NCBI GenBank assembly: GCA_002633005.1 | Contig: NMRA01000233.1 | Coordinates: forward strand, 346,994-410,993 | Source: Phoronis australis | Taxonomy: Eukaryota > Phoronida > Phoronidae | Direction of reading: 5' to 3' | DNA: 64,000 nucleotides | Part shown: positions 1 to 12,352 of the stretch, piece by piece | How positions within the stretch are numbered: position 1 is the stretch's first letter | How the letters are laid out: every line of letters starts with the position of its first letter | Position numbers and translations under genes: made by a program | The notes under the pieces: model-generated | The model's database searches: none | Told to the model about the DNA's origin: nothing | The model's input: the letters and a program-made list of their open reading frames with translations, nothing else

Positions 1-1483
1 AGTACGAGCGGTACGTGGTAGTGTAGTACCGACCGCTAGAGTTTGCCTCGTAATGAGTGTGCTGTGATGTCACGGGAGCAAATAGCAAGGAAGCTCCAAT
101 CATAAACTGAGATGACGTTTGGTATATATACTCTTTAGAAGAGTTTCTCCATTCAAAGAACATTGGGCGAACAATTGTTTCACCCGTTTGATGGCTCTTG
201 TAAGCAAGTGTGTAAATGTACGGAAGTAAGCAGTATCTGATGGAAATGGCGTGCGCAATTGTGTTGACGATGCCTTTCTCAAACGCTGCTGGATCTTGTG
301 GAATATTACCTCGGTCGTTATGGTTACGCATGAAAGGATAGAATGCTCCAAGCTGATGCCAACGTGCGCACAACTCTTCTTCGGTGTTATTATGAAATCC
401 ACAGATATCAGCCCCGACAACCGGAATTCCTAAAACATTCATAGTAAGTATAGAAGCCACAGAAGCCTTCAAGTCGAAGAAGGTTCCAAAGTTATCGCCT
501 GTCCAAATTCCCGCCCACTGTCCCGTTCCTGGGAAGGAAGATCGCGATATTATGAATGGGCGCTTCTTCCGGACATCAACTAAAGAGTTGTAAGACGCTC
601 GAGCCTCTGTTAATCCATACAGACTGTGCACGTTGTATTCGCTTGACAGGAAATGTTGAGCTGAAGCACAAATGGTGTAGAATCTCAAACAACCCCCACG
701 GATGTTTCTTGGAAGGTAAGGAGGATTTTCAAGCTTTGAGTCTTTAGGACACCCGTTGACCGATCCAATGACAAAGTTAGAGATCTCATTCATGTCTATC
801 CACATGCCGTCAAAAGGAACCTCTTGGTGGAAATCTGCTACCATGTCTGACCAATAATTCATTGTTTTAGGATTCGTGAAGTCTGGAAAAACAGTAGTTC
901 CCGGCCAGACCTTCCCAACAAGAATGCCACCCGAATAGTTCTTAATAAATATATCTAAGTTCAAACCTGCGTCATACGGCCGATACCCTGTGTGATTATT
1001 ACTAATTCCTGCATCGAATATTAGCATATAATGCATATCAAGCTTGTGTATTTTCTCCACCAAGTCTGGCAGATTTCCAAAACGTTTGGAGTCGTACGTG
1101 AAGTCCAGTCTTTCGTAAGCGTATTCAATGTCGTTCCACTGCACTTCCAGTGGAACTCCAGCTCTCCTGTTCCTTTCCAAAACCGCCAATGTCCTTTCGC
1201 TGGTTTTGTAACCCCATCGACAAAGGTGGAACCCGAAACTCCAATAAGGAGGCATAAAAGGCCGCCCAATTAGTTTCGTGTACTGTTCAACAACATCTGC
1301 AGGCGCAGGGCCAGTAAATATATGGAAGTCCAGAACTCCACCGATTGTTCGCCAAGTCACAGCATTAGCCGGCTGAAGTATCACTTCCATGGCGTTGCTG
1401 TTAAGAAGAAACACACCATGAAAGTTACCAGGCTCATCCATGGCCAGGTAAAATGGATGAGAACCGTACAGGTTTGTGTTACC
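1..1483 (-). CDS. GH31 exon 4: catalytic barrel in one long exon
   Basis: An uninterrupted reading frame of 494 codons from [19 protein letters not shown] to the window edge. It contains the substrate-site stretches WNDIEY and FDAGISNN, the nucleophile motif WIDMNE and the acid/base motif WTGDN. It is followed by GADICGF and FMRNHN. Vertebrate GAA splits this region over many exons, so the long single exon suggests intron loss. Confidence 0.93.
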
Positions 1484-4187
1484 CTACAAGGCAACAGTGA
1501 CACAATTTAGATTACAAGCCAAGGATACCAGACAGAATGACCTGTCATTCCTATTGATAGACGGAAGCCGACAGTGGTCTTACCTCATGACCGAGAGTGA
1601 AGGGGAATCAACAGGACAGTTAGTAAGGTGAATTTACGCCATTCTATTATTAGAATTTTGTCCCCATAATAGTTATTACCAACCATTTTGAAGTTAACAG
1701 AATTAGCTGCCGTAATGGGAAAATGTTATCTTTTGATTACTTTTGTCTTGTACTTTAAATTAGAATGTCCAGAAAATGATCTGCCAAATCAATATCTGTT
1801 TACTCGTTGCATCGCCTGGTGACATGCTAACCGTTGTCAGTATTCCAGAACAAAAAGTCGTTAATATGTGCACTGTGAAAATTGGATTCCACTAAAAATC
1901 CTGGTGTAGCCAGAAGAGCATTGCTTTTTCGAATTTCAGAAATTGCACTTCTATTGAATGCTATCTACGTTGGCTTGCTATGGCAACTCTCGGGTTAAAA
2001 ATTCAACGCAAAACTAAAAACTCCTCCAGTCATTCCAAAATATAAAATGTATGTACCTTTGACCGAAAATCTTTGTTCCATAAAGTGTATCGAGTCCAGT
2101 TGGTACTGCGTAGAATCTCACTTCCGTGAACACCGAGACCGTAAACGTATCGACTTGGTAAGATTGACGACCATTGGAGGAACTGATCCGCGAACACTAA
2201 GGCACCGACTGAGGTATTAAATCTGGTAAACATAAGAACAATTTAAATTGTTTAAAATCTCTTAAGGCTACTATACACGGCCTTTTACAAAAGAAGGCAT
2301 GCACGCGCCATGAAGTGATGGAAAATTATCCATTGACAGAAAGTAGTTTTAATTCGGGTTTCAGAACTGGTTACGCTGTTTATTTATTGCGGTATCTGCT
2401 CTTTGCGATATGAATAATACAGTAGAACACCTCCCCATGGCATCTGATTTGAACCCATTTGTGATTGTCATATCTGAGTAGAAAAAGTTTGACGCATTTC
2501 ATGTAAAGGGAAGTGCTTTAAAAGCCAACCATAATTAATTAGAAATTTAGTGTAATGTAAAAGCTATGCGTTTGATGGCGCATAACGGAGATGTTACTTA
2601 CAAGACTTGTTTGGAGATGGCACGCTTGACAATTATAGAGAATGGGTAGGCAATTTCAACAACATAGTTTGGGCCATGCGATTCTTCTTGCGTTTTCTCT
2701 AAGGGAACGTCGAGTGGCACTTCCCATCTTTCATTTCGGGGATCATAAATCTGGAACACACAAATGCAAGAAATAAAGGATACTAAATCCTGGTATCAGC
2801 ACGACACGTGACAAAATTGAAAGAGAAATCAAAATTTCGAGCAAATGACACAAAATAATCATGGAGTTGGCTAAATTTTACGTCATACATTTAGTCTGTG
2901 GCCACCGGTAATTCGAAATGTTCAAAAATCCATGGTGTGTACTGTTTAAAAGTGATGATTATTTTTCTAAACAGCCAATTTAGCCTTACAGGGAGCACTG
3001 ACACGAATAATATGCAGTGAACAGTGCGATAAATGGAACTGCGCTCAATGTTTGACCCCTTCCTGCGTTAATTTAGTACATGTATCGGCGGCCAAACTCA
3101 TCATGTAAGGATGAAAGCGTATTGTGGTTTGGACAGGCGCTGCCACTCATCCTACAGAAATTACTGATTAAAAAACTACGAGTTGTATTGGAACATCCGT
3201 TGTTTCATACTATAGTCGGCTATACAGTACTATATGTTGCAATTTACTCTTGGGGTGTATCGCTAAAAAAATCATGTCGGGTTGTAAATTTCTCGTAAAA
3301 GCCGGTTTTTGTGACTATTTGGGCTAGCAAAGTTACAAGGCATAGCACAATCGAGAGTAAGTGCATTGTGAAACATATTTATGGACTAACAGAGAAGGAC
3401 ATTGACTGATAAACTATTAATTATGTGCATGGCTATTTCTTGCTCAATATTGGCCTAAGGTACATACATGTATGTCTGACCGGTAGAAGAGGGCATGACT
3501 TCGGCTGAACAAGAATTTAGGTCAAGCTCGTGGATACTTTGGATTGATAAAATAACAGCATAATCGTGAAGTACGGCACTTTACACGCTGTATAATAAAC
3601 ATGATACTAGTATGCGTTTCAAGTGAGCGCACATCAACAACACATCAATAAAGAAATTTGATAAGAAATAGTTGTCTATTGACGAACATGGAAATACCCT
3701 ATACGAGTGCATGGTGGACAATGCTACTAATTTCAGTACTGTTGAAATAAATGAAGGGCAGACGTACCTTTATATTCAAGTGAGAGTCTGTCACCTGCGT
3801 AATATCAATGCGCAAACGCTTGATATCCGTGGCTCGCATCTTGCTTCGTTTCCCGATGATATCTATCGATTTTCTATTCTTCGATACAAATCGCGTATTT
3901 TTTATATAATACGTTGTGAAATTCTTTGAGTAAAAACACGACGGGAGTTCTTTGTACTTGGATGGATTCCAACAACATCCCCGGCGAAGACAGTCCACTT
4001 TAGATTTCCCGGCGTCCGGCCCGCAGTCAAACCTCCATGAAACTTCAATGTCACAAATTTGGGAATTGCTCTTCGTTTTTTGAGTCAGCCTTCCATTGCG
4101 AGTTGTTGACCACTGCATTCGGAGGCAACAATGCGCAATTTGGCAATGAAACAGTGTGTAGATAAAGAGTACCCAAGCGTTAGCCAT
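1..4187 (-). CDS. Trefoil-domain GH31 alpha-glucosidase (GAA / maltase-glucoamylase-like), 3' end beyond window
   Basis: Predicted retaining alpha-glucosidase that removes terminal glucose from alpha-1,4-glucans or maltose. Four minus-strand exons (4187–3768, 2750–2602, 2222–2057, 1483–<1) join with GT–AG borders and matching phases into 739 residues with no stop before the left edge. Residues 1–20 look like a signal peptide, and a six-cysteine trefoil domain spans about 45–84. The GH31 N-terminal beta domain follows, then the catalytic barrel. The motif WIDMNE holds the family nucleophile (Asp475, codon 796–794), and WTGDN holds the acid/base (Asp575, codon 496–494). One trefoil plus one catalytic unit and a cleavable-looking signal fit a GAA-type secreted or lysosomal enzyme better than the tandem brush-border forms, but the missing C-terminus could hold a second unit. 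I expect roughly 150–200 residues to lie off the edge. Family assignment is very secure; substrate preference is inference. Confidence 0.95.
2057..2222 (-). CDS. GH31 exon 3
   Basis: Joins exon 2 to read [20 protein letters not shown], followed by [14 protein letters not shown] and TLWNKDF, classic GH31 N-terminal sequence. Acceptor ...TTACCAG, donor GTACAT; phase 2 in, phase 0 out. Confidence 0.92.
2602..2750 (-). CDS. GH31 exon 2
   Basis: The exon opens [20 protein letters not shown] and encodes a strand of the GH31 N-terminal domain. The acceptor is ...TTCCAG at 2751 and the donor GTAAGT at 2601. Phase 0 in and phase 2 out match both neighbours. Confidence 0.92.
3768..4187 (-). CDS. GH31 exon 1: signal peptide and trefoil domain
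   Basis: The start ATG at 4187 was chosen because it opens a hydrophobic leader ([15 protein letters not shown]), whereas the upstream in-frame ATG at 4310 adds 41 non-hydrophobic residues. The trefoil cysteines are at residues 45, 55, 66, 71, 72 and 84, ending in the typical GCCW...PSCFY. The exon ends in phase 0 at a GTACGT donor. Confidence 0.9.
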
Positions 4188-7035
4188 TTTGAAAAGTGTT
4201 ATTAAGTAGACCGACTCAGACCAAACTTCAATAGGGCTGCGACATCCTCTGTCACAGCGCCACCTTTCTGGAAATGTGACCCTAGTGGATTGGTAATGAA
4301 CGACATGCACTGAGAAGTCCGTGTGTGGGCATCAGTGCGCATACCTCGCTTTGAATGCATATCTACACGTGTGGTGCAAAAGTGAGTCAGAAAAGTATAA
4401 CGAACCCCTTCTGTTGTTTTTGACGCCTTGTAATCTTCCTTGTGTCAACAAAAAAAACATGAACTTTTGCGCAATGCATCGATTTTATCTGTTCTTGTGA
4501 TTTCAACCACTGCAAACCACAAAAGCATTTCTCAATATAAAAAACAGTCAACATCAACCAATCGGAGTATTTTAATTATATTTTCAGCCAGTCGGAATTT
4601 TATTTTTTCTGCTAGCCATTGAGAAGCCGTGTAACATGACCAATCCATAACGATACTAGATCTAAGGTCACGGTTCGTGTCTTTGTAGCTCTCCTCAAAT
4701 GAAGAAAATGGGGTGCGTCTGCTTTGACGACAATTTTGTGAAGAACACGGTGTGTGATTGCCTTGAATGGTATTCAGTAGTTTCTTGGAGTTGTTTTGAG
4801 TAAATGAAGTCCAGAAATTTTGCCTCTGCTCTGTTCTACCCGCCGGATACGGAACTCGCGCCATTTTCAGAGCACACCCCTTGTTGAGTGGGAAACTGTT
4901 GGGACCAATACAGGAAACCTTTAGACAAATGGAAATTTGGCACAAATCTGATTGGTAACGACATTATTTTTTACTTACTTACTGCAAGAGCCTTTGAATT
5001 CTTGTCTACCTTCTGCTTCCGGGGCAGTCGTGGTTTTGTCATTTTAGGGAGAATATGCCAAAATCGATTTTTGTAAGTTTTAGGCATCTCCATTTTCTGA
5101 TGGACGTTATAGTTTCTTCATCTTTAAAGAACCCCATCGAGTACGTTTTTGAAAGTTATGTTCTTTCATGTGTCTCGAGACGGGGCTTTTGTTGATTCAG
5201 ACCAGTGCGACCAGATCCGATTCGAACTGTGGTCTTTACTCTTTCATAATGCCAAAGGCATCATCTAAGTCAAGTCCAATGTAGTCTCTCACAGTACTGA
5301 AATCTGTTAATTGATTTGCTTCGGGGAATCCGGAAATGTTCTACAAATAATCTTCTAACCCTGCAAGGTGTTACTCGTTTTTGTTTATGAATAAAAATTA
5401 ATAAAAACGGAGCGAGGTGACAAATTAAAAATGTTGAACAAGTTGAAGCTGGAGCCAGTTTTGATGGCATGTGCAATTGGAGAGGTGCTTTTAAAACTTA
5501 TTAAAGGCTTGCGTGAACTCGTATGTTGAAGATGGTCTATGAACCAATATCCGCGTCTGTTGAAGTCCGATTTGAACCCATTGTGTATTGTACTCTGCCC
5601 ACTCAACGCTAAACTCGTAGGCAGCAGTAAGTGCTGTTTGGCAAGTGTACCATTTTCCTGTCAGACACAAAATTTCAAAACCCCATATCATAATCGTTGT
5701 TTGCCTCTGAAGACTAGCTCGTGCCCTCGCAGTGGCGTCCACACAAGAAAGTCATGTTTTCGGGGTCGAACCTTTTTACGAGAAATCGAACTCCAAATTA
5801 TTTTTATTCTTTTCCATTCTACTTATATGCGAAGTCAATATGAGTGTATGTAATTCTGTACTCGAATATATTATGGTTTTTCGTGTATGACTGTGTAATC
5901 CTACTTTGTACTTAAAGACCCCAGCACTGAAGCTATAATTTCGAGTCTGAACTCAAAATCTCGAGTTTTCACTCTAGGTTGAAGGTCTTGCGAATTCGGA
6001 TTATTCACTCATTTGTGCAATCCAAGATATACTTAAGCACGTAATAATAGTTAACTGTCTTAAGTTTGTATCAAACGGGGACGGAAAACGTCAAAATATA
6101 TCATCGTGATTGATTGCGAGTAAAAAGACTATACTCTGGTGTCATGACGTTAATACCTGAACAGAATCATGCTGTGGAGTTCCATTGCAAAACTTACCCT
6201 ATCTAGAGTTTCTAACTGCGTGCTCCGAGGAAATGGGAAAAGACATGTACTTCGTAGATTGTTCAACATCTGGTGTGATGTGAGTGCACATACACGGTAG
6301 TGCTGTCCTGGTAAATTTAGGAGTATGTATTCGCCAGAAGCGTAACATTTTGTTGGTCCACGCGCCAGTACACCTCACCTTACGACCATTACACCTCACC
6401 TTACGGTATGTAAACGCTACATTGAAATTGAAAAGATGGTGTGCTGCGTCTACGCCTCACTACACCACTGGTGCACGGTCCATGTGCATGGGCCGCCCGT
6501 GTGTGGATCAACTTCAACATATACAGTATATACGTTTTGGCTTTGTTTCATGTGGATACGTCATTGATACCTTCCCTGAGCGCATTATTCAACTACATTT
6601 CTGTCATAACGTGGTTCTACAGCATGTCAGTCTCTCCTCACTGTCTCGGTGTAACTCACCTATTAAATTGGTCACGTATCGGTTGAGGCTCGGCCTATCC
6701 TGTCGATTCAATGTTATTCTAATGCCCAGCAAGATTGGAAAAATTTTCGAAGTTTGACGACTTTTAACGCAGACACCAACCCAGCGCTCCAAGTGTAGTC
6801 TCGATTGCCGGCTGATACGACATTTTTCTGCCACAATCTCGGCGGATCAGCGTCCGAAGCTTTATGTGCCTGAGACATAAAGGGTACACTTCGGCCATAT
6901 AAGTTTCCGACAGCGTCAACGACCTGTTGCGTTGCAACAGAAAAATTGTCATATCGGCTGAACACCTCGCGATTAGGGACAGCCGTTGCTGACTTTCGGG
7001 CGTCAAAAATCAATCGATGCAACTGATCCGGTGAA
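4188..7035. other. Intergenic: no supported gene
   Basis: Upstream of the GH31 start. Several open frames of 60–160 codons occur but none has a recognisable domain, splice context or codon pattern. A dispersed repeat (about 5740–5990) is listed separately. A short direct repeat (CACCTCACCTTACG-like, twice) occurs near 6374–6403. No promoter element could be fixed with confidence. Confidence 0.5.
5740..5990. repeat. Dispersed repeat, copy 1
   Basis: Shares diverged blocks with 52960–53320, for example GGGTCGAACCTTTTTAC against GGGTCCAATCTTTTTAC, then AAATCGAACTCCAAATT. A tail of TCGAG-containing segments follows in both. Class unknown; no coding content. Confidence 0.45.
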
Positions 7036-7039
7036 AAAT

Positions 7040-7259
7040 TCGAACGAGCCCCCCATTTGGCGAAGTGGGCAAATAGGTCAGCCTCAGAGAAACAAAAAGT
7101 CCGAGAGAACGAGACAAAAGTCCACTAAGAAGGCGCAGACGCAAAGTGAAGGTGGTACCCCGTTGTTTTCTTTTTTTAGTCCTCCCGTTTTTTGTCAGCA
7201 AAAGGTCCATATCGCCAGAAATTCGAGCCCCCCCATATTAAAGGCTGAGTGCGCGCATG
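7040..7259 (+). mobile_element. Short inverted-repeat element (MITE-like), copy A
   Basis: Non-coding element resembling 25098–25352 and, inverted, 48501–48735. Shared blocks include CCCCATTTGGCG, CAGAGAAACAA, ACAAAAGTCCACTAA and AAAGGTCCA. Its right end CTGAGTGCGCGCATG is the exact reverse complement of the left end of the 25.1 kb copy. Confidence 0.65.
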
Positions 7260-7299
7260 AAATGCACCGTAAACGGTGTGCTTCTAGGGGTGTTTAATT

Positions 7300-8905
7300 G
7301 TATTCTAGAAATGGTCACTAGATGGCGCAAATACATCAAATCCATCCGAAAACGGCAACATGTCATCGATTCTTTAATACAAAGCTACTAACCAAATTTC
7401 ATAAAAATCCGTCAAGGACCCCAGAGAAACAGAGGAAAACGGAAAAAATGAAATTGGCATTAGGAGGGACATAATTCGTTGGATCCGTCTGAAATTCGTC
7501 ATCCGTTGTCAACTTATACACTTGCTGAATTTAACAAAGATCAAGCAGTGGGCTTAGGAGATACAGCTACGGAAGAAAAAAAAAACTGCCACTAGGATGC
7601 GCCACAGTAGTCGAAGCCATCGGAATATCACCGTCAACCGTCCTCTTTATTCTAAGAACATTTATACCGGTATGCCAATTTTCACAATCGTCCTTAGAGC
7701 GGTTTGATTGATAGAGGGGTGGACGCCAAAAACAGGCTCAAAAACAGTAGCCACTAGATGACGCAAAATACGTCAAATCCATCCAAAAACGGGTATATGT
7801 CATCATTTCTTTAACAGAAAGCTATTTATTAAGTTTCATACGTATCCGTCAAGGAACTTCAAAAGACAGAGGAAAACGGAAAAAATGAAATTGCCACTAG
7901 GGGGCACAGCAATAATCAGATATGTCTGAAAGTCGCTGCCGTCCGTTGTCAACTTCATATAATTACTCTTCTTAAATTTGATAAAGTTCCTGCAATGGCT
8001 TTAGGAGATACAGCTATGGGCGCAAAAAACTGCCACTAGGAGGCGCCAAAGTAGTCAAAGTCGTCGGAAAATCACCGCCAGCCGTCTTCTTCACAGTAGG
8101 AACATATATGTCAATTTTTAAAATCATCCTTATGGCGATTCGGTTGACAAACGGGCGAACGCCAAAAAAACAGTAAAAATGGTCTCTAGGTGGGGTAAAA
8201 TAACTTGAATCCATCCGAAAACAGAAGAAAAGCATCATCTCACTAATAAATGCCTATCTGCCAAGTTTATAAAAATCTACTGAGGATATTTGCAGAGGTA
8301 AACGTGAAAAACTAAAATTGCCTCTAGGGGGCACACTGGTAGACCGATCAGTTCGAAAGTCGTCGTCATCCTTTGTCAACTTCATGTAAATACCCTAAAT
8401 TTAATAGATATCCTGCAGAGCGTTTACAAGATACAACCATAGATACAAAATCACACAAAACTGCCACAAGGAGGCGCTACAGTAGTAGAAGTAGTCGGAA
8501 AATCATCGTCATAGTAAGAGCATACATAACAATTTTCACTATCATACTTAAAGCGATTTGGTTGAAAGAGGGGCGGACGCCAAAAAACAGACTCGAAAAC
8601 AGTAAAAATGGCCACTGAGTGGCGCAAAATACGTGAAATAAATCCGAAAACGCTTCAATAGATGGCTATGTGTCAAGTTTCATGAAAATCTGTTCAGGAC
8701 CTTTGAAGATACAGAGGTAAACGCAAAAAAACTAAAATTGCCACTAGGGGACACACCAGTAGTCGAGTCCGTCCAAAATTCGTCGTCATCCGTCGTCAGC
8801 TTCATAGGAACAAATCTGTCAAATCTCATCCATATCCTGTAAGGGGCTTAGGAGATACAGCTGCGGACGCCAGACGCCAGACGCCCGGACAGACGGCAAT
8901 ATGCA
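7300..8905 (+). repeat. Tandem array, ~430-bp units, carrying CTCF-core-like motifs
   Basis: Three to four diverged units. Each contains a TGCCACTAGG(G)GGC motif, a CACAGTAGTCGAA(G)TCGTC(C/G)GA segment, a CATC/GTTGTCAACTTC segment, a second TGCCACTAGGAGGCGC motif and an ATGGCCACTAGATGGCGCAAA motif. The array ends in GACGCCAGACGCCAGACGCCCGGACAG-type sequence near 8870–8900, as many invertebrate non-autonomous repeats do. Motif hits start near 7313, 7587, 7749, 7892, 8031, 8319, 8461, 8608 and 8739. It has no coding content. Confidence 0.8.
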
Positions 8906-9662
8906 CCTACATATACATATGTGAGCGCATAATAAAAACCAGAAGTTGCATGTTTCGTGCGAAAAAATCATGTTTGTGAAAAATTCGGCGATCTCCATGC
9001 CATCGTGTCATTACGAACATCTGAAGCATTTCTTTCGTGAACATGATAATATTCTATGATCATCAGGGATTTTCAAAATATTTAGTTCCATGGGTCTACT
9101 TTTATTACTTAAACAGTTATTTAAGAGATTCGGTCATTGGTATCATATTTCCGAGAGAAACTAGTAACTTAAGTGAAAGTAATTGACTTCTCTCTCCCAA
9201 TGTTACTATATTGTATTCACCAACCTGTTAGCTTGTGTATTTTCATTGAAATGACAGAAACTTATCAAAACGTGTAAGGTCGTGCTCAAGTCAGGTTTAT
9301 TGAAATATTGTGGCTACTCTTAAATTTGAGAAATACTCCTACATGAATTTTAGTGACGTCAATGCCAAGATGAAAATCATGTTCTTAACTGGTGAAAATA
9401 AATTGAAAAGTATCTTTCACAACATTTAAAGGGTCAACTGGATGACCCAGTAATTGACTGCACACACGTAAGCAGTTTCTTCTACATGTTTAATTGGTGT
9501 CAAGGACTTCAAGTAGGATATAAAGTGCGATTATTTCATTTTACAACGTTTCTTTAGCTTTAGCAGTTGACTTCATCCGATTCCAAACACTTGGACTATT
9601 TGAAACTAAACTTTTACGACTTCATCCGGTTCCAAACACTTGCGCTTTTTGAACATATACTT
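8906..9662. other. Probable 3' UTR and downstream flank of the large minus-strand gene
   Basis: No coding signal. A minus-strand AATAAA is present at 9301–9296, about 360 bases beyond the putative final stop codon. Confidence 0.35.
9296..9301 (-). terminator. Candidate poly(A) signal AATAAA
   Basis: Appears as TTTATT on the plus strand downstream of the putative last exon at 9752–9663. Single hexamers are common by chance in AT-rich DNA. Confidence 0.3.
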
Positions 9663-9752
9663 TTACGACCCAGAGCAGTGGTACAATTTTTTTTCTAACC
9701 GGAAATCTTTGCAATTCTTGCCGGCGACAAGTTCTAAGGTTTCAATGACGCC
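9663..9752 (-). CDS. Possible terminal exon A3: shortened relative of the six-Cys domain
   Basis: After a good acceptor (TTCTTTTGTAG) one frame reads [17 protein letters not shown], then KKLYHCSGS and TAA. This resembles [15 protein letters not shown]...KCPG of A2 and keeps two of its cysteines. That frame requires phase 0 entry, whereas B2 leaves phase 1, which would stop after three residues. It is either a real end with an exon I missed or a decayed third repeat. Confidence 0.4.
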   Translation of the reverse strand, partial: GVIETLELVAGKNCKDFRLEKKLYHCSGS

Positions 9753-12292
9753 CTACAAAAGAAAGAAATGTGGATGATTTTTAAGCATACTAAACAACAG
9801 AATTATACGTTTGGGTGACCAGAAAGCCCGACATTTATTATAGCTACAACATCTGCACAGTAACAATCATTTCCTCGTGAAAACACTTATAAGCTGTGAG
9901 TGTCGGTTTCGTCTGCTACATCCCTTGAGCTATATTTAACATTAACGCATTTTGACATATGTTCTAATATACTGAAGATGGGTCTTTTTAAGATGGGCCG
10001 ATGTCTGAATACTACAGGAGAATCACGTTGAGATATGTGGAATTGAAAACGTGTTGTAAAAGTAGGAGTAGATTATTTAGAAGTTATGGTTACCCTTTAG
10101 TTTCGCACAACATGTAATAAGGTTCCGTTGACACGATTTGCGATTGCATCGGAAGTCTAGGAAAAATTTGCAAAAAGTCCGAAGTTGCTTTATTAGATAA
10201 AGTACTGTAATAAACTGGTTTCATTTGAAGAATTTTTTGGGCTGGGAAGAACAAAACTGACATTTCTTTACTAAATGAGCCCAGGCTCAAAAACTTAACT
10301 TGACCCGGCGGGTCCTTAAAGGCGCTGAGAATGGCCTATGAGAAATAACTAACTATTCTACAAACAATACAATACAAAGACAAGTGTACTGTGTGTAGGA
10401 TATGTTTTGTATCAGTATTGCGCGTTTGCTCCGAACTATCACCAGCGCAATACACGCGGAGAGTGAACTTGTAAGTGTGTTGCTGTTTCCAGGAGGACAT
10501 GAACGTGGAATTAAAAGCGGATGACACTTATTGGGGAGAGGTAACCAATCTGTGCTCTGCGTTGCTAAATTACACGACGTCATTTTTCAGTCGCCCAATC
10601 ATGATATAGAGTAGTACAGAGCCGTCTAGTCTTCGCTAGGAGGGCGAATCTACGCAATATTACTACGGAACGAAAGGGGTACTGTTTAATTTAATTACTG
10701 TTTCACTGGACGAACGTCCTGATGGACACAAATCAACGAAGCCAGCAGACGACAGCCCCGACAAAGGCGCCGGAAACTCACCCTGCGCACTTGGGTGTCT
10801 TCCAACAAACGCTACGGAGGAAGTTCTGGGATACAAGTTAACAATTGCAAATAATTATTCGAAACCGTGTGCACACTGTGAACTTTTTCGAAGTTGCAGA
10901 TGAGCAGTGTAAAGACAACCACAGGTGATTGAAAAGGAGTAATAAGTTGATTCCGGAACTTCTTGCAAAAAACAAAATCTATGAGTGAATGGCGCATAAT
11001 TTAATAATCTAATTCTCAGTTTAGCACACTTACGTTTCTTTGACGTCTTTCTTCGTCTCTGCTGTCTTCCTTTTTTGTTTTGCCTTTCTGCTCTTCTGCT
11101 TTAGTAGACCTTTCTCATCACGTTTGCAGTTGACCGCTCTTGCCTTCAAGCACTTGCATCGTTTAATACTGAACTTCCTTGTTCCAGGACATTTGTATTC
11201 TTTTCCATCAAAAAGGAATTTTTTGCACTTTTTACCCGGAATAAGCTCCACGAGCTTGCCGTTCTTTCCCCTGCACTGCGGTCCTGTTGAAAAGGTAAGT
11301 AGGTAATGACAATGGTGGAACGACATAATAATGAACGAATACAAATGAAGGCAATTCTTGGAGTTGCTAAATCACCATATTACAAGAGATTCTTTTATCC
11401 CGTTCATGATCAGTTAAAAATCCACGAAGAAATGTTAATTAGCCAAAGCCTATTTTAAGTGAAGCTTTTCAACGTTACATTATTTTTTGAAATATATGAA
11501 TTTCTATTTACACTTTTGGCTTCAGTATTTGAATGTGTTGTCGCGCACCAACAAATGTGGTGCCACAATCGAACGAAACAATTTTATTGCTCATTTTGTA
11601 TGAATGAACTCGATAAGAACACATACAGGACATAACGGAACGGTCGTATTATAGCGATATCGTCAAGTTATTGAGGCTCAGTTTATATTCTTTAGTGGTT
11701 AGCGAAGGAAATATGTTGCGCTGTCACCCTTCTGTAGCAGTTCTGAAGTAAGTGCGGAAGATTTGAAGAAACTGAAACGTCTCACTGTCCAAGAACTTTT
11801 TCGGGCAATGCTGCCACCAACAGGTTTATTCGTGTACTTTTCCTGACAATGAGGCTCATTAATTTAGGGAATCGTACACGGTATCCACGGGAAATTTATT
11901 ATTACATAAACATAAGCATAGAACTTTGTATATGAGTGGTTCAGTCTATGGTTGAAATTGTATGCAGCTGGCGCGCGTTACCAGTTCCAACATCTCTCCG
12001 AACTTTGCTTCACACTGCTCACCTTTTGGTAGGATATAAACGGCGATTCAGGCCGCGGCGTCGTAGTAAATGTAGGAGAACATTATGCAGAAGTGATTGG
12101 CGGGAATTCTTGGGACTCCTGAGTTATATATTATCAAAGGGTGTAATAACTTCAAATATAGTTACAGAGAGAGAGAGACAGAGAACACGTTAATAAACTT
12201 GTATAGCGATTAGTGAAAAACAATAAAACAGTTGGATCTATTGTGTATGCAAACACAAACACAAACACAAATACATATACATACATACATGC

Positions 12293-12352
<60 letters not shown>

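Larger units (their letters stand above)
10755..12165. repeat. Tandem segmental duplication, copy 1
   Basis: About 1.4 kb matching 20270–21705 throughout, including exons A2 and B2 and their introns. A shared non-coding stretch runs from GTATATGAGTGGTTCAGTCTA to TCCTGAGTTATATATT near 11928–12135. Same orientation in both copies. Confidence 0.88.

Noticed and set aside
4532-4945. 137-codon minus-strand frame upstream of the GH31 gene
   Set aside because: No recognisable domain or splice sites with matching neighbours; its length is within chance for this much sequence.
6284-6757. 157-codon plus-strand frame
   Set aside because: Low-complexity His/Leu/Arg sequence without domain similarity, overlapped by equally long frames on both strands.
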